From Blastomyces gilchristii SLH14081 (taxonomy: Eukaryota; Ascomycota; Eurotiomycetes; Onygenales; Ajellomycetaceae), in the NCBI RefSeq assembly GCF_000003855.2, contig NW_003101676.1, positions 701,531 through 765,530 on the forward strand: 64,000 bases of DNA, read 5' to 3'. Positions within the stretch are counted from its first letter, which is position 1; every line of letters starts with the position of its first letter. Below the pieces are notes generated by a model. It saw only the letters and a list, made by a program, of their open reading frames with translations. It ran no database searches and had not been told where the DNA came from. The position numbers were made by a program, and so were the translations under genes. Below are positions 24,436 through 35,846 of the stretch, piece by piece.

Positions 24436-24697
24436 ATGAAATACCTGTTGACCCTTCTTCCCCTCCTGGCAGCCGCGCTCAGCTCTCCGACATCCACAAA
24501 GAGCAATTTAGCTACAGTAGGTCTAGAAAATCTCCGAATTTCCCAGGTGTATGTGCGGCGCTTCCTTGCTAAACCTTGAATGATAACCTCATTTGGTTTG
24601 TTAGGTGGCCCCTTCTTTCAACCCTCGTGACGCGAAAGCTCCACGTTCGCCTTGCCGAAATATTCTGGGATGTAATGGTAATCAGGATGAAGCCTAG
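24436..24697 (+). CDS. Small secreted peptide, two cysteines, unknown
   Basis: Two exons, 24436-24546 and 24605-24697, separated by a 58-nt intron (gtgtat...ttag) with branch site gctaaac. The product is 67 residues. The first 16-17 (MKYLLTLLPLLAAALSS) form a good signal peptide. The mature part is polar, has no obvious Kex2 Lys-Arg site, and ends with two cysteines five residues apart (SPCRNILGCNGNQDEA), which could form a single disulfide loop. Unspliced, the frame ends after 47 residues. I do not recognise a family. Support comes from the TATA box, the A-rich context before the ATG (gcaaaaatg), a well-formed intron, and a signal peptide; there is no homology evidence. Too short for routine gene calling. 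Confidence 0.6.
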
Positions 24698-27600
24698 TCC
24701 CGACAGCGGTCTATGGAAGCTGAGGCTGATGAAGGGAAAGATGAAATGGAAAGTGGGCTGCGTTCTGTGGTGTTGTTAGACGATGAGCACGGAAATGTAA
24801 AGTGGAAAATAATCCAGAAGTTGGGCGAGTGTATTCCTGAACGACAGATCAGCCAGTCACGTTGCAAGCCTTCAATCCGATGCTCAAGTTTGCGGTGACA
24901 GTGATAAACAAAATATAATTCTCCGCCCGAAGCCGGCTGCAGCAGCATGATAGGAGGAGCAGGTGTCTAGAGGACGGAAATATCTGGCAAACAGACAACC
25001 AAAATATACCTAAAAAAATTGTTAGAAAGTACAATAAATATTTGTTAATGGAATCTCCACTCTAAACCAAAACCATCTTTTCAAATTTGAGAATATATCA
25101 AAGTATGCGTATATGAATGTGTGAACATTATACAGTGTTGCCTTCAGTGGAACGTCAATCAAAAAGCGACTCACAATAATACCAAGGGCTAAGCTTGTTC
25201 GCAATAGTCTTCACGTCAATGGAAAGTAGCTGATTAGACTAAGACAATATTCTCTAAGTATTTGGCACGACTAATCTAGAACATAGAAGCCTAGTCGAGC
25301 TCAGCAGACGCCGATTAACTTAAGGATTAGTAAAACCAGGACAATCAGAGAGAACACAGGAAAGCCATCCTCTAGGTCTAGCAAGATTTCACCAAAAGAC
25401 AGACTTGACAAAATGAGCTTCATGATGATGATGATTAAAGTGCGAGAGCTAGACATGCAGAAGAAATATCTAAGTAAAAAAAGCGGGCGGGATAAATATA
25501 TCAATAACATATAACGTGAGAAGTTGCGATCGATAGTTGATGTTGGAAAAGAATACTGGTGAGGGCAGGATTTTGGGATGGTAGAACTAGGAATATTGAG
25601 ATAAAACCTTATGGTGATAATATCGTCATCTCAATAAAGTCGGCGGCGGGCCGCAACGATGCCGGGAGAGTATAAATCCACCCTGAAGTGTATATTCAAT
25701 TTAGGTTCTTCAGGTAAAATATCCTTTCCGAAGCACCTTCAAGGTGTGATTGGCCGCGAACTTTAAAGTTCTGGTAAGTTTGGTTTAAGGTTTGATATTG
25801 AACAGGGATTAAAAAGGCTTGGCAATTATATCTTGGCGACGAACAATTCCCCGGAATGTGGCAAAAAGAAAGATGTACTCCGTATTATTCCTTGGTCGAC
25901 ACAATGGGACAGTGTAATTTTCAACAGAAATGTAAGGACATATCTACCCATTGGGTCCGCAAACGACATATTTTTTATGCTAGAGTGCACGTCACTGAGT
26001 TTTTGAACATCCAAACCAGCAATTGATGATCAAGCAATAAAAAGGCATTCCAACTGAAAGAATTTTAAAACCTGAAGATGTAGCTTCTCGAAGCTCACCA
26101 GTTCCGCTCAATTGAGTCACGATGTGAAGACATGGATCAAATGGAGATCACTAAATTAGTCAGGAGATATACATGTACCAATTGTTAATCAATTATTTCA
26201 TTAACATTCAATAGCAATTTGACCTGTCAAGTGATTGTTACTCAAGGTCGAAAATGAAATTCAGTTCTCCCAGTTCCAAATGACAAACATCAGGAGATAT
26301 TATTATTACACTTTTAGTATATGTTAGAATCCGTCCTATCAGCTTATGGGCATGTATCATGTATGGCCCTGCCATGAAATCCCGTCCTTCTCATGTTCGG
26401 TATCTCTTCCGCGTTGCAACTCCAAGAGATGAGTAGGAGCAAGAAATTTCGAATTAGCATCACATCTCGCTATCTCAATCTTTCTTTACGGAGTAGACAA
26501 GCTCGCTTTCGTTGTTCGGTTAATAGTTGACTAGCCGAGAGAGCCAGGCCATAGCATTGAACGCTCTGCCCATCCTCTCCCCTTGGTTGTAGGCCTGGGT
26601 AGAAATGTAGAATATATATTCTCCCTTTGCTAGAAGGGAGAAATTTTCATCACAGCGAGGCTTTTATGAGAGTACTTAACTGGTAGAGTTGCGGGTACCT
26701 CTATGGTCCTTGTTTCGTTAGAAATCGGAGAATTGTCGGTAGCTGGACTGTATCGTTATTTTTCCCGCTTCCATAGCCGAAGAACCTAGGCACTTTGTTC
26801 CATGTAGTCAGCCGCAATAATTCCTCAACAGTTTGAGTATCCTCCAACTTTCTTGCCAGTCGGCTCTGATGCCGCAATCGGGTACCGGTGACAGGAACTA
26901 TTCGCGGCATATGATCAGTTATTATTATTATTATTATTGCGTTGCAATAATTTTTCTTGCCGGCTCACTAGGGAATTTATTTTTCTACGGCTCACAAACG
27001 GCACCAATTTATCTGTATGTACATGTACATTACATATCCGCTGCGGGAAATTCAACATCCATAACGTAGAGCTTGGAAGAGTCGACGGTTCTTTATGTTT
27101 TAAAAAGGCTCAGAGGGTTTTGCGATCCGGTGATCCGGTTCTCAGGACAAAGCTCTCCCAACTGAAGATTATTTGTTGTTCAAGCCGGGATTGCAGGCTG
27201 GCCCCCCATATTTTGAGACGAGACTACTCGCGCTAACTACTTGAAACTAACCATCGCTGCCAGAGTAGTGGGGAGGCCATTAACCGAGGAGCTGCCTCGG
27301 AACCCTGGCGTTTCTATCAGTCCTATAACTAACCTATACCTAGCCCAAGGGATACTACGCTGCATTAAGTAGTAGTAATAATGTGAGTGATGAATAAAAA
27401 GAACGCTTCACGGATGCTTAAACGTGCCGAAAACAGGATGTCTGGTTTGCCCATGGACATCATGGAAAATGCTCCGTCTAACTAGACGCCGACTCGAAAT
27501 AGACGCCGCCCCTAGGTACCCCTTCCTCCCCACATGACACGTTTTTCTCCCGCCTGCGCTTCTCTTCGTCTTCTTTCTCTCTGTCTTCCTCTTCCTCTCC

Positions 27601-27717
27601 TTCTTCCCCTTCTTCTTCTCCAGCTTCCAACCACGACAGCCGGCATTGAGGAACCATTTCAGTCTTGCCTTCCGCTTCTTTATCTTTGTCTGCGTCTTCG
27701 GACATAACTTTGGTGGG
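24698..27717. other. Long intergenic region (3 kb)
   Basis: No gene recognised. AT-rich to about 26300. Two TACGGAGTA words (25876-25884 reverse, 26487-26495) and an ATT trinucleotide microsatellite at 26920-26938. The pyrimidine-rich stretch 27530-27640 is probably the leader of the CoA ligase gene. Confidence 0.5.
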
Positions 27718-29829
27718 ATGGTCTTCACACCTCCAAAATGGGTTGGGCCAGCCCCGAACATCCCAGATAGCACCCCGATTTCTGAGTTCATGCTTACTGA
27801 ACGCCATGGCCGCTATCCATTGCGAGACTCTTATGATCCCTTCGTTTGTGGCCTGAGCGGAAAGTCCTACTCTGCCCCGGAAGTTGTAGAGCGCGTGGAT
27901 GTTCTCGCGCGCTCCTTGTGCAAGGAACTTGGCTGGCGTCCGAATGAAGGGCCAGAGAGCAACCGGGTGGCTTGTATCTTCAGTGTGAACACGGTATGTA
28001 CCCGTGAAGGGCTTATTCCTGGCCAGCAAGAATACATTGTCTGCAGCTAGCTAGTTATTCTACTTCGTTAAGTTTGGCTACATTGTCAAAGTACCACGAT
28101 TCAAGCTAATAACCACCCTACCTGTAGATCGACTACCTGACTCTCTGCTGGGCCATCCATCGATGCTCCGGCGTTGCTTCTCCTGCGAATGCGACCTATT
28201 CTGCCCCTGAACTCACCCACCAACTCAAGGACAGCGGATCGAAGTCCATTTTCACATGCGTCGTAACTCTTCCCATTGCTCTAGAGGCTGCATCCAATGT
28301 TGGCATCCCCAAAAGCCGCATTTATCTTCTTGATCTGCCGCCTCAGCTTTTAGGTGGTGGGAATAAGCCAGACGGATTCAAAACGGTGGACCAGCTCATT
28401 AAAGAAGGTCACTCATTACCAGAGGTGGAGAAGCTTAACTGGCAGCCAGGGCAGGGTGCAAAGCAAACTGCGTTCCTTTGCTACTCTTCAGGAACCTCCG
28501 GATTGCCGAAAGGCGTAATGATATCTCATAGAAATGTGATCGCCAATACGTTGCAAATTAAGGCGTATGAGTCGCGACATCGCGACAGCTTGAAAGCCCC
28601 TGGAGCCCGATTGGACCCCAAAGATGTGGCTCTAGGCCTTCTGCCCCAAAGCCATATATATTCGCTGGTGGTTATTTGTCATGCTGGCCCTTACCGTGGC
28701 GATAAAGTGGTCGTCCTCCCGAAATTTGAATTTAACGTATACCTCAATGCTATTGAAAAGCATCGAATCTCAACCCTCTACCTGGTACATTTTACCTTTA
28801 AAAAATTTCTCTGCCCCAGCAACCAACTATTCCCTGGCCCGGACTGCTGATATTTAGTCTCCTAGGTTCCTCCGATCATTATCCTTATGTTGCGAAATAA
28901 AGTGGAATGCGACAGGAGTGGCCTCGATTCTGTTACTACGATCTTCACTGGAGCTGCTCCACTTGGCGCTGAAACGGCAGAAGAGGTTGGAGTGTGGAAA
29001 CCTTCCTGGAAGATTAAACAGGGCTATGGTAGGCTATCATTCGTGCAATCCGTTTTAACAGTTCAAGTTCGCCATTTGTAAAACGGTTGGTTCAAATGCT
29101 GATGTGGGTCTAGGCCTCACTGAGACATGCACTGTCGTATCCAGCACGAGCAACGACGATATCTTCCCCGGCTCCTCTGGGTCATTACTTCCAGGCGTCG
29201 AAGTACGCCTTGTATCTCCCGATGGCAAGGAGATAACCGGCTATGACCAGCCAGGCGAGCTCGTCGTTCGCTCTCCATCTGTCACGATCGGTTACTTGAA
29301 CAATGAAAAGGCGACCAAGGAAACGTATAGGGACGGCTGGATGTATACGGGCGATGAAGCCGTTTTTCGCCTCTCGCCCCGTGGTAACGAGCACGTCTTT
29401 ATTGTCGACCGCATAAAGGAACTCATTAAAGTGAAGGTGTGTTAATATCCTACCTTATATACCAAAAGCTTGATTGAATTTGCCCTAACGTCACGACAGG
29501 GTCTACAAGTCGCCCCGGCTGAGCTGGAATCACATCTCCTCTCCCATCCAGCTGTTGCCGATTGCTCCGTAATCCCCGTCCCAGACTATGCTGCAGGAGA
29601 GCTACCAAAGGCATTCGTTGTCAAATCTCCTGCTGCGGGTACTGATGATGCGGCTACCATCAGATCAATTCAGAAGTATGTCGAAGACCACAAAGCACGC
29701 CATAAATGGCTGAAGGGAGGTGTAGAGTTTATCGATGTTATACCCAAAAGCCCTAGCGGGAAGATTCTGAGGCGGTTATTGAGGGACAGGGAAAATGAGG
29801 CGAGGCGGAAGGCTGGAGTGAAATTGTAA
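27718..29829 (+). CDS. AMP-dependent acyl/aryl-CoA ligase (4-coumarate-CoA ligase-like)
   Basis: ANL-superfamily enzyme that adenylates a carboxylic acid with ATP and transfers it to CoA. Five exons, 27718-27993, 28128-28784, 28866-29028, 29114-29436 and 29500-29829, give 582 residues, a normal length. Motifs: YSSGTSGLPKG (phosphate loop, near 207), GYGLTETC spanning the third intron (near 365), YTGD (near 443), the hinge DRIKELIKVKG (463-473), and PKSPSGKILRR with the catalytic Lys (near 557). The C-terminus GVKL is a possible weak peroxisomal signal (VKL), as in the plant 4CL-like peroxisomal ligases. No metabolic cluster surrounds it, so the substrate (fatty, hydroxycinnamic or other acid) cannot be told. 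Start chosen as the first ATG in frame before conserved sequence. Confidence 0.92.
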
Positions 29830-30193
29830 ACCTATTTTGCTTCCTGGCTTTCTTCTTTGTTTGCCCTATTGTCTATATAAGGGCTAGGTACCAGATCTTC
29901 TGGAAGGGCGCCTGGAACTATATATGCTACATGATATTATATTTAAACTGTAAAACGATTATAAACCCGCAATTTTAGATATTTTTATACTTCATTGACA
30001 CAACCGAGTAAATCACTGGGAGGCATTGGATTAGCAATTCCTGTGTGTATGCAATGTAATGTGCTCCATACATCATAGAAGAATTAACCCTGATAATAGC
30101 CCCCATCCGTTTGAGCTCATGACGGCCGGATCCCTGGTTGGCACTACTAACTAAATTAGGCAATTGTACCCGCCAGCGCTGCACATGTAAGCT
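29830..30193. other. Short intergenic region
   Basis: 3' flank of the CoA ligase and upstream flank of the zinc-finger gene; nothing recognisable. Confidence 0.5.
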
Positions 30194-31114
30194 ATGACGG
30201 ATACAGTCAAGCTCGAAGGAGCAAATGCATTTCTCATCCGACTCCGCAGCCTCGTCCAGCCATGCATTTCCAACTGCAAACGTTCATTCAATGGCGAAAG
30301 GCTAGAAAATATGACCTCTATCCCCAACGCCGGGAGCCATCCTGATGCGACATATGCCAACACGAACTGCCGGAATAACATGCGGGATATCGATGATTCT
30401 GCGGAGCCAGTCCAAAAACGCCCAAGAGCACGTACTTTTCATGAAGTAATTTCTAATCGTGATACAGATAATGACGATAATAATTCAACTGCCCGTCAGT
30501 CATTACCTCAGCCAACACAGCTATCCCAAAGTCAACCTGAATTTCAACTTCAACTTCAACCTCAACTGGAATGCCAGTGTCAGACACTGCCACCCCCTCC
30601 GCCCCGGACGTTCGAAAACCTTGAGATTGCTACGACGTACATCGAGACTTGGGCCATTGCAAGCGGATATAGGATAGTCCCTCCGCGTCGCAAGCAACCC
30701 GATTCCAAGGATCACTCTATCCATCTGATTTGCGACGGGATTAGGAAATTTTACAAGGATCCCGAAAATGGCGCCCCTATACCACTAGAAAACAAAGGGG
30801 TTAGAAAAGGAACGAAATCAAAACAACCTGCTGTGAAATCGCGCAAAATAGCATGTCCCTTTCGGCTGAGTCTACTGCTGAAAATGGGGGTCTGGCATGT
30901 AGATGTATCCAACCCTTCGCATAATCATGGCCGGCTACCACTGCAGGCGATTACCACGGGGCCAGAGCGGAAGAGAGGCAGACCCATTGGCAGTCGTACT
31001 TGCCGTGGTGGTCGAGAAAAGTTTGTGCAATTAGAAGGCGGTGGAGCAATGATTTCCTTCCGGTTTGATAATGACACCGAAGCGACGAAATATGTCAAGC
31101 AGCAGGGACCGTGA
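30194..31114 (+). CDS. FAR1-like zinc-finger / AT-hook protein
   Basis: Intronless frame of 306 residues from ATG 30194. After a polar N-terminus with a (TTCAAC)-type repeat encoding alternating Gln and hydrophobic residues (about 110-128), residues about 145-260 resemble the FAR1/WRKY-GCM1 zinc-binding fold found in FAR1 factors and Mutator-like (MULE) transposases: LICDG, IACPF, then HNHG as probable Cys, Cys, His-x-His ligands. It is followed by an AT-hook (KRGRPIGSR). The transposase catalytic domain is absent, so it is either a domesticated DNA-binding protein or a transposase N-terminus. The frame is open throughout, which favours a functional gene. Confidence 0.7.
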   Translation: MTDTVKLEGANAFLIRLRSLVQPCISNCKRSFNGERLENMTSIPNAGSHPDATYANTNCRNNMRDIDDSAEPVQKRPRARTFHEVISNRDTDNDDNNSTARQSLPQPTQLSQSQPEFQLQLQPQLECQCQTLPPPPPRTFENLEIATTYIETWAIASGYRIVPPRRKQPDSKDHSIHLICDGIRKFYKDPENGAPIPLENKGVRKGTKSKQPAVKSRKIACPFRLSLLLKMGVWHVDVSNPSHNHGRLPLQAITTGPERKRGRPIGSRTCRGGREKFVQLEGGGAMISFRFDNDTEATKYVKQQGP

Positions 31115-32518
31115 CTCGGGTACCAGAACGGAGCGAACGCGATACTGAGGGCACAATGTGAAGACACGTTTGGCTACAATAAGAGGACATACTTACATTT
31201 CCCGCCTTACGGACGGACGGCTAGAGAACGCGGAGAAGAAGCGCCCTGAACTACCATTCCTCCCTGGAAGGCAATAGGCTAAGCCCTAGGATGTTCAAGC
31301 ACCCAACAGAAGAGATGCCGGGGAAGTAACGCTTAAAGGGGAAAGATACGCCCGCCGAATTCCCAGAAAATTGCACAGTTATGTGAGCGGGCCAGACAAG
31401 CATTGCAGAGCCGGGAAGGAATACGTTCCCTGGCATAAACGTTTGGATGAAACAAGCCAGCATTCCAACCACATAAAAGTGACGATTGGTACGAGAGGTT
31501 AGGGCCGGAGCTGGGGATTGAAGAGAAGCTGCAGACGCGGCAAGAATAATGGTTGCACGCGCTCGAAATATATCCTATCCAGCCACCATTCCTGGTGGTA
31601 CTAAATATCGTTATTTCACCCCCTCGTCGACGGCCAGACTGGGCAGAAATAAACATGAGATCTGATTTCCTTTTTATCGATCAATCAATATTTTCTCTGC
31701 TTCCCATGTAATTTCGCTTCATAGTCCGCAAACGCAATCCTGGCCAAGGGCCACTTGCTAGCCGTTTCGGAATCTTAATTCATACAGGTGAATAGAAGCG
31801 GTGGCATCTAATTAAACTATCAATAACCTACACTACACGTTTCTTGGGTCATAATGGTTGCGTATAACTGAAAGATACATTGGGTGAAATGGCCATAGTT
31901 TCACATGGGGCCAGAACAACCTGTTGCCTGTAGGATAATATTCATCAATGCTGCAAGGTATAAATGATGACTAGAACCGCATCGGCATGAAGGCTCGGTT
32001 GAATCCCTTGAAGTAGCATCTCAAAAGGCGATGAGGAGTTGAGCGTGATGAGAGTGTCTGACATTCGCGACATGATTCATTAAATATATATAACGGAGAC
32101 TACAAACAGATATCATGATGAATGTGCAATTTATTATATACAAGTGGTGTATGCGCAACGTCAGTTGAGCGACAATCCAGCCAATCACATGTTCGAGCGT
32201 GCCCTAATCAATCTCTGGCCCCATAGTTTGTATTTCTAAGCCAACAATAGCCAATTTTTTTTTTTTTTTGCGCGCCGATTACTGCTGGCTTCTTTCGATC
32301 ATGAATATTATAGAAAGGGCGCTCTATATATACCTGGATCTATGCGATAATAGCTTGCGAACCTGGGATCGCCGCAAACCTTTAATTCCATGTCAATCGA
32401 AGCCCTATTCCCCTAATATCAGATATCAGACCTAATCAACTTTCCATACCCCTCCATTCCCCCCTCCTTTCCCGATTACAACCCCTCCAAACTTGCCCAT
32501 TTTTAAACAAATTCCAAA
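31115..32518. other. Intergenic region
   Basis: No gene recognised. A T15-type run lies near 32256-32271. The last 150 bases are C-rich leader of the SQT1 gene. Confidence 0.5.
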
Positions 32519-34066
32519 ATGTCCGCCTCTCAATTTTCACATCCCAGAGAGAACACCGACAATGAAAATGAGGATGACCTCTTCCTCGATGCTGCAGACG
32601 CCGCCGAAGAAATCCCCGCTGACGAGGACCAACCGATGGAGGACGTCTCGGAAGACGGCGATGACGGAGAAGAACTGACATTCCAAAACGACTCTATCGC
32701 CCATTTCGATCAGCATAAAGACTCTATCTTCTGCATAGCTCAACACCCCATCCACCCTAATATCATAATCACAGGCTCGGGCGACGATACTGCCTTCATA
32801 TTCAACTCCGCTGCGGAGAGACCGCTGCTTCCTAGGAGCTACGAGTCGAATCCGCAACCTAAGGGCGAACGCGAGCCGTTGCCTGCCATCGCACATTTGG
32901 ACGGACATACGGATTCAGTGAACGCTGTAGCTTTCACGGAGCCGCGGGGGGAGTATGTTGTAACTGCAGGGTTGGACGGGAAGCTCCGCGCATGGCGTGA
33001 TACAAGTCCCGGTAAAACCGGGCTATCATGGAAATTTCTCGCAGAGGCCCAGGAGGTGGAGGAGATAAATTGGGTCGCTACGTGCCCAGTGAATGGGGCT
33101 GGTGGGGGTGAGGAAAAGAAAAATCTCATTGCCCTTGGCGCCAGTAATGGAAGCGTATGGGTATACCGCATCGACGCGCAGGACGAGGCGGAGCCAATGT
33201 CTATGGTGGCTTGTTATTTCCAGCATACGGAATCCTGTACAGCGGGTGCATGGACGCCTGATGGGATGCTCCTGGCGACGGTTGGGGAAGACGCGTGCTT
33301 TTACGTCTACGACGTCTTTGGCGCTGCTACGGCGGCGGGAGTGGCCTCCTCCTCTGGAACACAGGTAATCGTGGGTCTAACTGCTCAAGATCAACGATTT
33401 GCCGTTGAGGGTGGATTATATTCCATCGCCATAGCGCCTACGGGCGCTTTTGCTGCAGTCGGTGGCGCAGAGGGACATATCAAAGTTGTTGGGTTGCCCC
33501 GAATCCCATCATCAACTGCTGCTGGAGTGAACAAGTCGAAATCGAAATCGAAAGCTGCTGAGGGTAGTGGCGCCGGTACTCTCCTTGCATCTCTACAGGC
33601 TCAAACTGACGGCGTTGAATCATTATCATTTTCCTCCCCGCCCCTGACGCTCCTTGCAGCCGGCTCCGTCGATGGATCCATTGCCCTATTCGACACAGCC
33701 CACCGCTTTGCTGTACGACGACATATACGATCTGCCCACGAGGAGACGGCTGTTGTAAAAGTTGAATTTATCCATGACAAGGCAGTGGCTGGCCAACAAA
33801 CAGTATCTGCTGCTACGAGCAATAGTAGATCATGGCTACTTACGTCGGTAGGCATGGATGGAGTAGTTCGTCGGTGGGATACGCGTGGTGGCACTGCTGC
33901 TGCGGGGTATGGCCTGGTGAAGGAATGGCGGGGCCATTTGGGCATGGCTGAGAATGAGGCGGGAGAGCAATCTGGTGGGATCTTGGGGTTTGTACAGGGC
34001 GGAGAGGATGGTAAGAGGATTGTCACAGCAGGGGATGATGGGGTCGCCTTAGTTTTTGAGGAATAA
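32519..34066 (+). CDS. SQT1: WD40 ribosome assembly protein SQT1 (AAMP family)
   Basis: Dedicated chaperone that binds newly made uL16 (Rpl10) and loads it on 60S subunits. Intronless, 515 residues. The N-terminal 55 residues are strongly acidic (NENEDDLFLDAADAAEEIP), as in SQT1/AAMP. WD40 repeats follow: HKDSIFCIAQHPIHPNIIIT, GHTDSVNAVAFTEPRGEYVV, HTESCTAGAWTPDGMLLATV, GLYSIAIAPTGAFAAVG, and a final repeat ending RIVTAGDDGVALVFEE. Length and order match the family. The start is the ATG after an A-rich context (ttccaaaatg). It faces the NDUFB3-type gene tail to tail. Confidence 0.92.
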   Translation: MSASQFSHPRENTDNENEDDLFLDAADAAEEIPADEDQPMEDVSEDGDDGEELTFQNDSIAHFDQHKDSIFCIAQHPIHPNIIITGSGDDTAFIFNSAAERPLLPRSYESNPQPKGEREPLPAIAHLDGHTDSVNAVAFTEPRGEYVVTAGLDGKLRAWRDTSPGKTGLSWKFLAEAQEVEEINWVATCPVNGAGGGEEKKNLIALGASNGSVWVYRIDAQDEAEPMSMVACYFQHTESCTAGAWTPDGMLLATVGEDACFYVYDVFGAATAAGVASSSGTQVIVGLTAQDQRFAVEGGLYSIAIAPTGAFAAVGGAEGHIKVVGLPRIPSSTAAGVNKSKSKSKAAEGSGAGTLLASLQAQTDGVESLSFSSPPLTLLAAGSVDGSIALFDTAHRFAVRRHIRSAHEETAVVKVEFIHDKAVAGQQTVSAATSNSRSWLLTSVGMDGVVRRWDTRGGTAAAGYGLVKEWRGHLGMAENEAGEQSGGILGFVQGGEDGKRIVTAGDDGVALVFEE

Positions 34067-34861
34067 ATAGGACCAGGCTTTTTTATAAGTAATTTAAACC
34101 AGGAAGTATGCAAATGTTTACTAATCTAGAGCTCCGTCATTAACATAGAAAAAAAATGAATCCGGTTGCTTTATGATTAATGGTACTGTTTGTATGTCAT
34201 CCTTCGAATTTCCCGATTGTAGGGCTGGAATCGAATTCCGAGAACATGGCTATTTGCAAACCCACCGCCATCCGCATGTTGCCTACATGTCTCCTGTGAG
34301 CTATAAAGGAAGAAAGCAAATGGGCAACTTGACTAGAGGCTGGGTGGGCGATTCATGCTTTTTGTAACCCTATGCTCCGAAGGAAGGCTAAACCTTTAAG
34401 AATACGGTATCACACCAGTAGGGGAAAAATAAAATAAAATAAAATAAAAATAAAAATAAGGCCTTGTCACCGACGAAGCTCCCTCCCAAACTTCTTTTGT
34501 GCTAAATAAAATAGGTAGAAGTATGTGGTAAAAACCATTGAAAATTGACAAGGAAAATAAAACCATAGCGCCTCTTCCCAAATGTATCTATGTATGTATG
34601 TACATGTCAAACAGATTTTTTCCTTCACGGAATCTCAGATTTCTCCATCTCCGCGTACGAATTCAACCCCCAATCCTTCATAAAAGCCCATCGTGCGAGA
34701 AGTATATGCGAAAGGACTATTATGCGGGGACGGCGTACCGTCGGCAGCCTTCGAGGGATACCGTAACATTAACAACCCTTCCCGCCAGCAAACGCTGCGG
34801 CTCAAACCTCGTTCGTATAAATTGGTATTAATTCGAAAGTAGCAAAGTTGGATGGATGGCT
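34067..34861. other. Convergent intergenic region
   Basis: Lies between the 3' ends of SQT1 (+) and the complex I subunit gene (-). Contains a (TAAAA)n microsatellite at about 34430-34459. No gene seen. Confidence 0.5.
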
Positions 34862-35240
34862 CTAATGGTGACCTTCCTCCTGATGCTTGGGGGTGAGGAA
34901 CGCCCATTCGTAGCCACAGTATGCAGCAAACGCAACGGTTGCTATTCCCAGTCCAGGAAATCCAGTTTTAAATCGGTTCCACCGTGAAAATGGACCTGTG
35001 TATCGCCATGCTTCGCTGTTTTTTTGTCGGGAAAGAGTCAGCTTTTGCGTGAAATGCGTCCTTGGATAAATATCCCTCCCGCGTCTGTTCTACCAAGAAA
35101 GTACATTGCGGATTGGCACATGGGAATTAATTGAGAGCTTACTATCGCGCCCATGGATCCTTCTTTGCCCAGGAAGATCGGGGATGTGCGGCGGCTTTGA
35201 AGGTCTTCATGTCGAAGCCGGTGGGGTTTACGCGAGCCAT
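34862..35240 (-). CDS. NDUFB3: NADH:ubiquinone oxidoreductase subunit, NDUFB3/B12 type
   Basis: Accessory subunit of the membrane arm of mitochondrial complex I. Two exons on the minus strand: 35143-35240 (32 codons plus TA) and 34862-35015, joined across an intron 35016-35142 (gtaagc...cag) with a gctgac branch site. The product has 83 residues. Residues 1-32 begin MARVNPTGFDMKTFKAAAHP; across the junction is DPWARYEAWRYTGPF, matching the conserved DPWGRNEAWRY core of NDUFB3. One transmembrane segment (PGLGIATVAFAAYCGYEWAF) and a His-rich end (EEGHH) follow, both typical. Neither exon is long enough to stand out as an open frame. The junction is supported by codon phase and family match. Confidence 0.88.
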
Positions 35241-35846
35241 GTTTGGGTTGGATGTTCCAGAATCGGCAGTAGGGATTCGGAAAAGTGATCGACGGAGATC
35301 GGGGTTAATTAGGCTCAACAGTAGCAGAATATGCTTCTCAATTGATCCAAAGCCTCCTTCACAGGGAGTTCATAAGCTGTGATGCGGATGAATTGTGGGC
35401 GTTATATGCTATATGCTTGAATGTTCAGTCGGGAAAGTTGATCGAGGGACCAACCCCCGCTAGCCATATGTGGTTAGTCTGCTGAACCACTAGTTACCCG
35501 GAGCTGGTGAAAGTCTTGGCGCCCGCTTCGAACGAGAAGACAAAGCGATGAACCACGCGGAGGATTATACAGATAGCACACATAAATCCCCCAGCAAAGC
35601 CATTTCGCCGCCTCATATCTCTCCCTGCATATCTGTTTCCCTTCAGAAAAATACTCAGCAGCCTCGTCTATAGCTTCGCAGATATCAAACACCCCCACTC
35701 CACCCAACCGGGTGACTCGTGGGTGATAACCGTCCAACCAACCTCCTAGCTATCAATTTTTGTGTGGAAACTAGCCCAAGCAGGCATCTTCATGCTTTGC
35801 TCGACTTCGATTCCTCCCGTCATCGGCCGACATCGTAAAACACACT
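35241..35846. other. Divergent promoter region
   Basis: Shared upstream region of the NDUFB3-type gene (-) and the CAF1 gene (+). No further gene seen. Confidence 0.5.

Noticed and set aside
27478..28029. 183-codon minus-strand open frame with a Lys/Glu-rich stretch
   Set aside because: Mostly antisense to the leader and first exon of the CoA ligase; charged run mirrors a CT-rich leader.
33601..34113. 170-codon minus-strand open frame
   Set aside because: Antisense to WD repeats of SQT1; no independent support.
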